Positions 52,142-60,271 of a DNA stretch of 64,000 nucleotides are shown piece by piece (the first letter of the stretch is position 1; each line of letters starts with the position of its first letter). The translations under genes were made by a program, and so were the position numbers. The DNA comes from Shinella zoogloeoides (GTDB taxonomy: Bacteria; Pseudomonadota; Alphaproteobacteria; Rhizobiales; Rhizobiaceae): positions 1,116,001 through 1,180,000 of the forward strand of contig NZ_CP131131.1 in assembly GCF_033705735.1 (NCBI RefSeq), read 5' to 3'. The notes under the pieces are model-generated. The model had not been told where the DNA came from. It saw only the letters and a program-made list of their open reading frames with translations, and made no database searches.

Positions 52142-53908
52142 TCAGGCGTGATCGCGGGCGGGTACGAGGCGGATGGTGTGTGCGAAGAAGTCGCCCTTCA
52201 TCTCCTCCGCGCCCATCGCGATGATCGCCGATCCCGCCAGTTCCTCCCGGAATATGGCGGCGATCCTCTCGCCGTTGCCATCGGCGGCAAGGTCGCCGAT
52301 ATCGTCGATGACGATCCAGTCCGGGCGGTGGAGCATGAGCTGGACGACACTCAGCATCCGCCGCTCATCGTTTCCAAGTTCATGCTCCCAGCGCGCATTG
52401 CGGTCGAGCAGGGATGAAAGGCGTTCCAGCCCGGCCCGTTCCAGCGCCTTGAGGATATCCTCATTCCGGCAGGCATCGACGTCGCGCGGATAGCACAGCG
52501 CCGCCCGGAGCGTGCCGAGCGGCATGTACGGATCGCGCACCACCACGGCGAGGCCGGCATCGCGCGGCAGTTGGATGCTGCCCCTGCCCCAGAGCCAGAG
52601 GCCGGCAAGCGTGTGCGTCAGCAGCGTCTTGCCGGCGCCCAGCGTCCCGGTGACGAGCAGGCGGTCGCCGGGGCGGACCGTCACATGCGGCTCCGAGAGC
52701 CGAATCTTTCCGTCCGGCACGTCCATTTCCAGCCCGTCGATGACGATGGCGGGCTCCGGCGAGCGGGTGAAGGCGATGCGGTCGTCCGCCCCGTCGGCCG
52801 TGTCGGCTTCGAGGAGGGCAAGCCGGAATGCCGCGACACGCCGCAGCGTTGCGCGCCAGTCGGCGATGGAGCCGATATTGTCGACGAACCACCGCAGCGA
52901 GGCATGGAATTGGTTGAACGCGCCGACGGCCATCATCAGCCCGCCGAATGTCATGTCACCGCCGAAATAGACCGGCGCGGCGATGATGATGGGCGCGACG
53001 ATCGTCACCCAGCCATAGCCCGAGGTGACCCAACCGAGCCGGATCGTCGCGGAAACGATGCGGCGGGTGGCGAGGATGACGGCTCCGAGATCACGCTGCA
53101 GCCGCCGCGCCTCGTCCGCCTCGCCGGATGCGACCGATATCGCCTCGATCTGCTCGTTGACCCGCACGAGGGAATAGCGCAGGTCCGCCTCGCGCGCATA
53201 GCGGTCGCCATTCAGCGCGATCAGCGGGCGGCCGACCATCCAGCTGAGCCAGGATGCCGTTCCCGAATAGACGACCGCCGCCCAGACCATGTAGCCGGGA
53301 ATCTGGAAGGCGGCGCCCCACAGATGGAAGACGAAGCCCGAGGAGAGCGCCCAGAGCACGCCGACGAAGCTTGCAAGCAGGACGCCGGCCTGCAGCAGCC
53401 CGACGCCGAGATCGACGGAAAGATCGCACAAGCGATGGGCATCCTCGTGCAGCCGCTGATCCGGATTGATACCGATCTGCCCCCTCCGGGCGACGCAGAA
53501 CGCGCGGCCCGGCCGGAGCCATTCGTCGATCATGTCACGGGTCAGCGCCTCCCTGAGCCGCAGATGCAGCATCTGGTTGAGCCATTGCTGCACGACATTG
53601 AGGACGAGCAGCGCGCCCGCGATCTCGAAGAAGACGAGGAGCTGCGCGAGGAAGGCCTGCATGTTGCGCTGCTGCAGAGCGTCGTAGAACGGCCTGTTCC
53701 AGCCGTTGAGAACGATCTGGCCATAGGCCGTGGCAAGAATGACCGCGAAGATGCCCGCGGCGAGCAGGACCAGTGTACGCCTGAGCGGCGAGCCGCGAAA
53801 GGCGTCGGCCATGGTGGCGAGATATTGCCGCAGCGGCCGTTCCTCCACACCGTCACGCATCCGGCCGGACCCTGCCTTAACCGCGATGCCGCCGCTGTCT
53901 CTGGTCAT
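52142..53908 (-). CDS. SbmA/YddA-like ABC transporter with eroded ATPase motifs
   Basis: A 588-residue permease-ATPase fusion of the SbmA/BacA-YddA group: six helices in the first ~330 residues (with NGWNRPFYDALQQRNMQAF, the SbmA-type motif), then a nucleotide-binding domain. Walker A GTLGAGKT is intact, but the ABC signature reads LGNDERR instead of LSLGEQQR, and Walker B ends IVIDDIGD with Asp at the catalytic Glu position. ATP binding seems possible, hydrolysis doubtful or slow. Relatives take up peptides, bleomycin or vitamin B12, and BacA is needed in rhizobial symbiosis and lipid A modification. Converges on the FAD gene, separated by seven bases. Confidence 0.85.
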   Translation of the reverse strand: MTRDSGGIAVKAGSGRMRDGVEERPLRQYLATMADAFRGSPLRRTLVLLAAGIFAVILATAYGQIVLNGWNRPFYDALQQRNMQAFLAQLLVFFEIAGALLVLNVVQQWLNQMLHLRLREALTRDMIDEWLRPGRAFCVARRGQIGINPDQRLHEDAHRLCDLSVDLGVGLLQAGVLLASFVGVLWALSSGFVFHLWGAAFQIPGYMVWAAVVYSGTASWLSWMVGRPLIALNGDRYAREADLRYSLVRVNEQIEAISVASGEADEARRLQRDLGAVILATRRIVSATIRLGWVTSGYGWVTIVAPIIIAAPVYFGGDMTFGGLMMAVGAFNQFHASLRWFVDNIGSIADWRATLRRVAAFRLALLEADTADGADDRIAFTRSPEPAIVIDGLEMDVPDGKIRLSEPHVTVRPGDRLLVTGTLGAGKTLLTHTLAGLWLWGRGSIQLPRDAGLAVVVRDPYMPLGTLRAALCYPRDVDACRNEDILKALERAGLERLSSLLDRNARWEHELGNDERRMLSVVQLMLHRPDWIVIDDIGDLAADGNGERIAAIFREELAGSAIIAMGAEEMKGDFFAHTIRLVPARDHA

Positions 53909-54256
53909 GCCGAGCCCTTCGAAGAGAATGGCGCGAGACTACACCGCGTCCTCGGGCGCCGTCCATTCAATCGGGCGTGACATGTCGGATTGCGAGGAAT
54001 AACCGCGCGAATGGAGCCGCTGCGGAGCAGCCGCGAAACCATTCCATTTTCAGCAGAAACGAGAGATCGAAATGGAATTTTTTTCTTCAACTGTGGACAT
54101 TACGGCATCGATGTGTCATAAGATGTCCAAATTGCGACGCTATATCGCTTTTGCGAAGCCCTTCGGCCTGCGCGTCCTTCCATCCCGCTGATAGCGTCAT
54201 CAGCTCACAACAGACAAAGGAGAGCGCCCTGCTTCCGGAGCCGGGCCCAGTACAAT
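53909..54256. promoter_or_regulatory. Regulatory spacer with inverted repeat upstream of the betaine operon
   Basis: A 348-base space between the SbmA/YddA-like gene (minus) and the betaine ATPase (plus). It holds a perfect 9-bp inverted repeat ATTCCATTT (54042-54050) / AAATGGAAT (54071-54079) followed on the plus strand by a T-run. It looks like a weak intrinsic terminator or attenuator in the leader of the betaine operon. The ATPase ATG has no close Shine-Dalgarno; GGAG lies 16 bases upstream. No small gene is supported. Confidence 0.5.
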
Positions 54257-55489
54257 ATGGCTTTTATAACTGAGAGCGATCTTGCGGCGAACGACCGGCC
54301 GGTGAAGATCAGCATCAGGAATGTTTTCAAGGTTTTCGGCGAACGGCCGGAAAAGGCGCTCGAGCTTCTAGAGGCCGGCAGATCCAAGGCCGAGATCCAT
54401 GCGGCGACCGGCTGCACCATCGGCGTCAACAACGCGACCTTCGACATCCGCGCCGGCGAGATCTTCGTCATCATGGGGCTTTCGGGCTCCGGCAAATCCA
54501 CCATGCTGCGCCTCATCAACCGGCTGATCGAGCCCACATCCGGATCGATCGAGATCGAGGGCCGCGATGTCGCCCGCATGCCGCGCGGCGAACTGATCGC
54601 ACTGCGCCGCCGCGACATCAGCATGGTCTTCCAGTCCTTCGCGCTCCTGCCGAACCGCACCGTCATCGACAACGCCGCCTTCGGGCTGGAAGTTGCCGGC
54701 GTCGGCGAGGCCGAGCGCAAGCAGCGCGCCCGCGCCGCACTGCACGCCGTCGGCCTCGACGGTTACGACGACAGCCGCCCCGACCAGCTTTCCGGCGGCA
54801 TGAAACAGCGCGTCGGCCTTGCCCGCGCGCTCGCTGCAGAACCCACCGTGCTCCTGATGGACGAGGCCTTTTCCGCGCTCGACCCGCTCATCCGCACGGA
54901 AATGCAGGACGAGCTGGTGCGCCTCCAGGCCGAGCACAGCCGCACCATCGTCTTCGTCAGCCACGACCTCGACGAGGCCATGCGCATCGGCGACCGCATC
55001 TGCATCATGCAGAACGGCGAGGTGGTGCAGGTCGGGACGCCGGACGAGATCGTGCTGAAGCCCGCCAACGACTACGTGCGCTCCTTCTTCCGCAATGTCG
55101 ACGTCTCGCAGGTCTTCCGCGCCGGCGACGTCGCCCGCAAGACGCAGGTGACGATCATCGAGCGCCAGGGCGTCTCCGCCGCCGCGGCGCTGGAGCGCAT
55201 GGAGCACTACGACCGGGACGTCGCCATTATCCTCGGCCGCGACAAGACCTATCACGGCATGGTCAGCCGCAATTCGCTGATCGAGACTGCCCGCGACGGC
55301 GCGAGCGATCCCTACCGCCGCGCCTTCCTGCCGGATATCGAGCCGATCCCGGCGTCCGAGAGCCTCTCCAACGTCCTCGGCAAGGTCGCCGCCAGCGCCT
55401 TCCCCGTGCCGGTCGTCGACGAGGCGAACCGCTATCTCGGCTCCATCAGCAAATCCGCGCTTCTCGAAACGCTCGATCGCACTGCCTGA
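54257..55489 (+). CDS. Glycine betaine/choline ABC transporter ATPase (ProV/ChoV type)
   Basis: A 410-residue ATPase: FKVFGERPEKALELLEAG is the ProV-specific N-terminal extension, then [49 protein letters not shown], and two C-terminal CBS domains (~280-410) that in OpuA sense ionic strength. It drives uptake of glycine betaine, choline or proline betaine for osmoprotection or as a nitrogen/carbon source. First gene of a three-gene operon. Confidence 0.93.
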   Translation: MAFITESDLAANDRPVKISIRNVFKVFGERPEKALELLEAGRSKAEIHAATGCTIGVNNATFDIRAGEIFVIMGLSGSGKSTMLRLINRLIEPTSGSIEIEGRDVARMPRGELIALRRRDISMVFQSFALLPNRTVIDNAAFGLEVAGVGEAERKQRARAALHAVGLDGYDDSRPDQLSGGMKQRVGLARALAAEPTVLLMDEAFSALDPLIRTEMQDELVRLQAEHSRTIVFVSHDLDEAMRIGDRICIMQNGEVVQVGTPDEIVLKPANDYVRSFFRNVDVSQVFRAGDVARKTQVTIIERQGVSAAAALERMEHYDRDVAIILGRDKTYHGMVSRNSLIETARDGASDPYRRAFLPDIEPIPASESLSNVLGKVAASAFPVPVVDEANRYLGSISKSALLETLDRTA

Positions 55490-55513
55490 TCCAGCCCCTT
55501 CGGAGATAATCCC

Positions 55514-56398
55514 ATGACTTTCGATATCGGTGACGGCGTCGACAGCGCCGTCAACTACATCCTCGACAATTTCGCCCCGCTGCTCGACCTCATCGCCGCT
55601 GCCATCGGCGCGGTGACGAACAGCATCCAGACGACGCTCATGGCAACGCCCATGCTCATCGGCCTTGCCGTCTTCGTGCTGCTGTCGCTCTGGCGCGTCG
55701 GCGTCGGCTTTGCCGTCTTCACCGCCCTTTCGCTCTGGCTGGTCGATCATATGGGCCTGTGGTCCGCCATGATGGAGACGCTGTCGCTGGTCCTCGCCTC
55801 GACGCTCGTCGCCATGCTGATCGGCCTGCCGCTCGGCATCGCCATGGCGCGCAGCGACCGGACCGCCGCCGTCGTGCGCCCCGTGCTCGACCTCATGCAG
55901 ACCATGCCCGCCTTCGTCTATCTCATTCCGGCGGCGATGTTCTTCGGCCTCGGCGCCGTGCCCGGCACCATCGCGACGGTCATCTTCTCGATGCCGCCGG
56001 TCGTGCGCCTCACCAATCTCGGCATCCGCCAGGTGCATGTGGAGTTCATCGAGGCCGGCAACGCCTTCGGCTGCACCGCCGCGCAGCTGCTCTTCAAGGT
56101 GCAGCTTCCCAATGCCCTGCCCTCCATCATGGCCGGCATCAACCAGACGATCATGCTGTCGCTTTCCATGGTGGTGATCGCCTCGATGATCGGCGCGGGC
56201 GGCATCGGCAACACGGTGCTGACGGGCATCCAGCGCCTCGATGTCGGCACCGGCTTCGAGGGCGGCATCGCCGTCGTCATCCTCGCGGTGATCCTCGACC
56301 GGATCACCCAAAGCCTCGGAAAGGAACGCGCCGGCCTCTGGCGCGCCCTCTTCCGTCGTCAGGCGCCGCAGCCGGTGGGCACCACCGCGACCGCCTGA
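55514..56398 (+). CDS. Glycine betaine/choline ABC transporter permease (ProW/ChoW type)
   Basis: A 294-residue permease with about seven membrane helices, beginning [20 protein letters not shown] in the usual ProW N-terminal segment, and with the EAA loop [22 protein letters not shown] and [17 protein letters not shown] at the conserved end. Start 24 bases after the ATPase stop. Confidence 0.93.
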   Translation: MTFDIGDGVDSAVNYILDNFAPLLDLIAAAIGAVTNSIQTTLMATPMLIGLAVFVLLSLWRVGVGFAVFTALSLWLVDHMGLWSAMMETLSLVLASTLVAMLIGLPLGIAMARSDRTAAVVRPVLDLMQTMPAFVYLIPAAMFFGLGAVPGTIATVIFSMPPVVRLTNLGIRQVHVEFIEAGNAFGCTAAQLLFKVQLPNALPSIMAGINQTIMLSLSMVVIASMIGAGGIGNTVLTGIQRLDVGTGFEGGIAVVILAVILDRITQSLGKERAGLWRALFRRQAPQPVGTTATA

Positions 56399-56450
56399 AG
56401 ATGGCGGCGTCACGCGCCGCCGAATGCGAACCTTCAAAAAAGGAGCAACC

Positions 56451-57326
56451 ATGTTCAAGACACTCGCAACCATGAGCCTTGCGGCCGGTATCGCCGTCGC
56501 CACCTTCGGCACCGCGCTGGCCGCGGACAAGGCGCCGGTCAAGATCGGCTGGGCCGCCTGGTCCGACGCCGAATTCGTGACCAAGCTCGCCGCCAAGCTC
56601 ATCAAGGACGAGTTCGGCCAGGAGGTCGAACTCGTGCAGACCGATGTCGCCCCGCTCTACCAGGGCGTCGCGCGTGGCGACCTCGATGCCATGATGATGG
56701 CCTGGCTGCCGGAAACCCACGCCGACTATTTCGCCAGGGTGAAGGACAAGGTGACGACGCTCGGCACCGTCTATGACGGGGCGAAGCTCGGCTGGGTCGT
56801 GCCTAAATACATCCCCGAGGACGCCATCGCCTCCATCGAGGACCTGAAGAAGGACGACGTGAAGGACAAGCTCAAGGGCCGCGTCGAGGGCATCGATCCG
56901 GGCGCGGGTCTCACGCGCCTCTCCGAACAGGCCGTCAAGGATTACGGACTCGACGGCTACAAACTGCAGATCTCCAGCGAGGCCGGCATGCTGACGACGG
57001 TCGACCGGGCGTTCCGCAAAGAGGAGTGGTTCGTCGCCACCTCCTGGAGCCCGCACTGGATGTTCGGCAAATACGAGCTGCGCTATATCGACGATCCGAA
57101 GGGCGCGCTCGGCAAGGCCGAGCATGTCGATATCCTCGCCCGCAAGGATTTCCAGAAGGACAATCCCGAGGTCGCGGCCTTCCTCTCGCGCATGAAGCTG
57201 CCGATCGGCGATCTGGAAGCCGCGATGTTCGACGCCCAGGAAACCTCCTATGAGAAGGCTGTCGACAAGTATATCGCCGGCCATCCCGATCAGATCAAGG
57301 CCTGGCTCGCCAAGGAAGACGGCTAA
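56451..57326 (+). CDS. Glycine betaine/choline-binding protein (ProX/ChoX type)
   Basis: A 291-residue periplasmic binding protein with a signal peptide (MFKTLATMSLAAGIAVATFG, cleavage near ALAA). OpuAC-type features include IGWAAWSDAEFVTKLAAKLI, LDAMMMAWLPETHADYF and WFVATSWSPHWMFGKYEL, rich in Trp/Tyr for a cation-pi ligand box. AGGAG precedes the ATG. Together with the two upstream genes it forms a complete importer; glycine betaine fits, choline or proline betaine are alternatives. Confidence 0.93.
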   Translation: MFKTLATMSLAAGIAVATFGTALAADKAPVKIGWAAWSDAEFVTKLAAKLIKDEFGQEVELVQTDVAPLYQGVARGDLDAMMMAWLPETHADYFARVKDKVTTLGTVYDGAKLGWVVPKYIPEDAIASIEDLKKDDVKDKLKGRVEGIDPGAGLTRLSEQAVKDYGLDGYKLQISSEAGMLTTVDRAFRKEEWFVATSWSPHWMFGKYELRYIDDPKGALGKAEHVDILARKDFQKDNPEVAAFLSRMKLPIGDLEAAMFDAQETSYEKAVDKYIAGHPDQIKAWLAKEDG

Positions 57327-57353
57327 GCCCTCTCTCCGCCTGCCAAGCATGAC

Positions 57354-57396
57354 GGAAGGCCCCGGAGCTATCGTTCCGGGGCCTTCCTGCTTTTTG
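57354..57396 (+). terminator. Strong intrinsic terminator of the betaine operon
   Basis: Perfect 13-bp stem GGAAGGCCCCGGA (57354-57366) and TCCGGGGCCTTCC (57375-57387), eight-base loop, followed by a T-run at 57391-57395, 28 bases after the binding-protein stop. Confidence 0.93.
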
Positions 57397-57475
57397 AGCG
57401 GCCGCCTTGCGAAGGAACATTGTTCCCTGCTGCCGGTTCTACCGGAGAAATTTGCAAGAGCCGGCGGAGTGCAGC

Positions 57476-58138
57476 GTGAAGTGGTTGAGAGACAATAGCC
57501 TGACCGTCGTCCTGGCCGTGGCCACCGTGGCGACATTGGTGGGCATGCTGTTCACCGGGCTCTCCGTCTATAACGAGGAACTGGCGCAGCATCAGCGGCC
57601 AGCGGTCGGGATTGCCGCCTATCTCGTCAGCGGGCATTTCCTGTCCGCCGTCTTCGAGAACTGGGAAAGCGAATTCCTGCAGATGTCGGCCTATGTCGTG
57701 CTGACCGCCTTTTTCTTCCAGCGCGGCTCGGCGGAATCGCGCGACCCGGACAGGAAGACGGAGCCGCAAGACGAGGAGCCCGCATGCCACCACGGCGACC
57801 GGAACGCGCCGCTGCCCGTCCGGCTCGGCGGCATTGCGCGCACGCTCTATTCCTATTCGCTCGGCATCGCCCTCTTCGGGCTCTTCCTGTTCAGCTTCAT
57901 CCTGCACATGCGATACAGCGCCGCCGCGCAGGCGGCTGAGGCGGTGCTGCACGGGCGGCCGGCGCCCGGCCTTCTCCAGCATCTCGGCAGCGCGCAGTTC
58001 TGGTTCGAATCCTTCCAGAACTGGCAGTCCGAGTTCCTGTCGACCGCCGCCATCGTCATCCTGTCGATCTTCCTGCGCTATCGCGGGTCGCCGGAATCGA
58101 AGCCCGTCGCCGCCCCGCATTCGCAGACGGGCGACTAG
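57476..58138 (+). CDS. DUF6766-like membrane protein with internal duplication
   Basis: A 220-residue protein with four membrane helices in two similar halves. Each half carries a matching block: FENWESEFLQMSAYVVL then RGSAES, and FQNWQSEFLSTAAIVIL then RGSPES. A ~45-residue charged segment with a Cys/His group (EEPACHHGDRN) separates them. I associate this pattern with a family of unknown function (DUF6766). The GTG at 57476 has GGAG six bases upstream. Its neighbours give no firm clue. Confidence 0.78.
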   Translation: MKWLRDNSLTVVLAVATVATLVGMLFTGLSVYNEELAQHQRPAVGIAAYLVSGHFLSAVFENWESEFLQMSAYVVLTAFFFQRGSAESRDPDRKTEPQDEEPACHHGDRNAPLPVRLGGIARTLYSYSLGIALFGLFLFSFILHMRYSAAAQAAEAVLHGRPAPGLLQHLGSAQFWFESFQNWQSEFLSTAAIVILSIFLRYRGSPESKPVAAPHSQTGD

Positions 58139-58153
58139 CCCTCGGAGGCTCCA

Positions 58154-58777
58154 TTGACCGCCTGGGATGCAGCCCGTTTCTGCCGCGCCAACTGGCGGCA
58201 CCTCTGCGTCGACATGCAGCGCATGTTCGCCGAGGATACGCCGTGGCACGTCCCATGGATGGAGAGGGTAAAGGATGAGGTCGTCGAAGTCTCCGGGCGG
58301 CACAGCGAGCGAACGATCTTCACCCGCTTCATGCCGCCGGAGACGGCCGAAGACGCATGCGGCGCCTGGCGCGACTATTACAGGAAATGGCCGATGATGA
58401 CGCGGAGTGCGCTTCCCCCGGAGCTTCTCGACATCCTGCCCGAGCTCCGGCGCTTCACCCCGCCGGCAAGGCAGTTCGACAAACAGGGCTATTCGCCTTG
58501 GCTGGACGGCCGCTTGCACGCGGCGCTGCGCAGGGACGGCGTGACGGCGCTTGCGATTTCCGGCGGCGAAACCGATGTCTGCGTGCTGGCGACGGTGCTG
58601 GGCGCCATCGATCTCGGATACCGCACCGTCCTTCTGGAAGACGCGATCTGCGGCAGCGCGGATGAAACCCACGACGCCTCGCTGACCGTGCTGGGAGAGC
58701 GGTTTTCCGTACAGCTCGATCTGGTCCCGACGGCTGATTTCCTGGAAGGCTGCGCCCGATCCGCGCCGCTTTACTGA
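58154..58777 (+). CDS. Cysteine hydrolase, isochorismatase family
   Basis: A 207-residue alpha/beta hydrolase with the Asp-Lys-Cys triad of the family: Asp in LCVDMQRMF, Lys in FDKQGYSPW and Cys in GGETDVCVLATVL. Members hydrolyse amides such as nicotinamide, ureidoacrylate or carbamoylsarcosine, or isochorismate. The TTG start at 58154 has GGAGG six bases upstream. It may belong with the reductase and amino-alcohol genes that follow, but this is unproved. Confidence 0.88.
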   Translation: MTAWDAARFCRANWRHLCVDMQRMFAEDTPWHVPWMERVKDEVVEVSGRHSERTIFTRFMPPETAEDACGAWRDYYRKWPMMTRSALPPELLDILPELRRFTPPARQFDKQGYSPWLDGRLHAALRRDGVTALAISGGETDVCVLATVLGAIDLGYRTVLLEDAICGSADETHDASLTVLGERFSVQLDLVPTADFLEGCARSAPLY

Positions 58778-58861
58778 ACCCTGCAGGTTTCCTTTCGGCA
58801 CAGGGCATGGCAATGCTTCCACGCGAATGATCGTTCAGCCCTTCAGCATGACGGAACACCC

Positions 58862-59644
58862 ATGTCCCTACCCCGGAAAATCGGTTTCATCGGAACAGGC
58901 GCCATCACCGACGCGATGGTGCGCGGACTTCTCGCCGACCCCGCCGCCGTGCCCCATGTCATGGTCTCCTTCCGCAGCGCGGATGTCTCGGCAAGGCTCG
59001 CCGCCGATTTCGCCGAGGTTCTGGTTTCGGACGACAACCAGGCCATCGTCGACGGCTGCGATACGGTCGTTCTGGCGATCCGCCCGCAGATCGCCGAAGA
59101 GGTCGTCCGCCCCGTACGCTTCCGCGACGGGCAGAAGGTAATCAGCGTCGTGGCGGCGACCAGCAGGGAGACGCTCCTCGACTGGATCGACGCGGATGTC
59201 GACCTCACCCAGGCGGTTCCCCTGCCCTTCGTCGCCCGGCGCAAGGGCGTCACTGCCGTCTATCCGCCGGATGCGGGCGCGGCGGCCATCTTCAACGTGC
59301 TCGGCAATGCCGTCGAATGCGAGACGAAGGCGGAATACGATCTTCTCGCCGCGGCCAGTGCCCTGATGGCCACCTATTTCGGCATCATGCACCGCACGAC
59401 GGAATGGCTCGCGGAAAAGGGCCTGCCGGAGGAAAAGGGCCGCGCCTATCTCGCGCCGCTCTTCGCGGGCCTCTCCGAAACCGCGCTTCATGGCGGCCGA
59501 CATGTCGATTTCATGGAGATGAGCCGCGAATACGCCACCAAGGGCGGTCTCAACGAGCAGGTCTTCCACGATTTCGACCACAAAGGCGGCACCAGCGCGC
59601 TCACGAAGGCGCTGGACAGGGTGCTCGAGCGGATCAGCCGCTAG
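58862..59644 (+). CDS. ProC-like (pyrroline-5-carboxylate reductase-family) protein
   Basis: A 260-residue NAD(P)-binding reductase: GFIGTGAITDAMVRGLLADP is the Rossmann motif and the C-terminal half is helical like ProC. The usual ProC signature near residue 215-235 (V-x-SPGGTT) is replaced by YATKGGLNEQVF, so it is not a standard proline biosynthesis enzyme. It may reduce another cyclic imine or an imino acid. It ends before a rhizobial repeat that separates it from the convergent Lrp gene. Confidence 0.82.
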   Translation: MSLPRKIGFIGTGAITDAMVRGLLADPAAVPHVMVSFRSADVSARLAADFAEVLVSDDNQAIVDGCDTVVLAIRPQIAEEVVRPVRFRDGQKVISVVAATSRETLLDWIDADVDLTQAVPLPFVARRKGVTAVYPPDAGAAAIFNVLGNAVECETKAEYDLLAAASALMATYFGIMHRTTEWLAEKGLPEEKGRAYLAPLFAGLSETALHGGRHVDFMEMSREYATKGGLNEQVFHDFDHKGGTSALTKALDRVLERISR

Positions 59645-59645
59645 A

Positions 59646-59689
59646 GTATTTCCAGCAAAAGTGCGAAGCGGTTTTGCGTTCGGAAATAC
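59646..59689. repeat. Rhizobial-type dispersed palindromic repeat
   Basis: Outer arms GTATTTCC (59646-59653) and GGAAATAC (59682-59689), inner arms GCAAAA (59655-59660) and TTTTGC (59672-59677) around a GTGCGAAGCG centre. I recognise this pattern from a short intergenic repeat found in many copies in Rhizobiaceae genomes. It lies between two convergent genes and probably serves both as a terminator. Confidence 0.7.
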
Positions 59690-59708
59690 GGCAATGCTTA
59701 GGCGTTGT

Positions 59709-60143
59709 TCAGCTCCGCTCGATATCGCGCCGCAGCACGATGGAGGTGGTGAGGTCTTCGACGTTTTCCAAGGTCGAGACCTCGTTGCGCAACTCGTTCA
59801 GCGCGTTGATCGACCCCACCTCGACTTCCACCACGAGATCGAGCTGGCCGCTGACAGAGGAGACCTTGCGGACCGAGGCGAAGCCGGCAAGCCGGTCGAG
59901 CACGCCGATCGAGGGGGTGCGCTTCAGCGTCACGAGCAGGAAGGCCTGGATCTGCCCATCGTCAAGCTGACCGATATCGGCCCGGTAGCCGCGGATGATG
60001 CCGGCCTTTTCGAGCCGCGTCACCCGCTCCGTCGTCGCGCTGCGCGAAAGGCCGACCCGCCCGGCGAGCGTCTTCATGGGAATGCGGGCCTCGCGCGAAA
60101 GAATGCTGAGGATCGTCCGGTCTATGGCGTCCGTATCCTGCAC
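59709..60143 (-). CDS. Lrp/AsnC-family regulator
   Basis: A 144-residue feast/famine regulator: N-terminal helix-turn-helix (ILSILSREARIPMKTLAGRV, SRSATTERVTRLEKAGII) and a C-terminal RAM ligand-binding domain. It should form octamers and respond to an amino acid. It is divergent from the kinase-M23-aminotransferase gene, and a 15-bp palindrome lies between, so this is its probable target. Confidence 0.92.
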   Translation of the reverse strand: MQDTDAIDRTILSILSREARIPMKTLAGRVGLSRSATTERVTRLEKAGIIRGYRADIGQLDDGQIQAFLLVTLKRTPSIGVLDRLAGFASVRKVSSVSGQLDLVVEVEVGSINALNELRNEVSTLENVEDLTTSIVLRRDIERS

Positions 60144-60205
60144 CGCTCTCTCCCTGAAATGACACCGACAAGATGACGGTTATTATAAACAAAGTGCAGG
60201 CACAA

Positions 60206-60220
60206 CCGGCATAATGCCGG
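60206..60220. promoter_or_regulatory. Candidate operator between lrp-type gene and the fusion gene
   Basis: CCGGCATAATGCCGG: perfect 7-bp arms around a central base, in the 128-base divergent promoter region. An AT-rich stretch (60179-60191) next to it could hold the -10 region or an Lrp contact. Confidence 0.45.
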
Positions 60221-60271
60221 ATGCGGCGATCCGGCGTCCGTGCAAATCTCCACGGCGAAACGAGGATTGCC

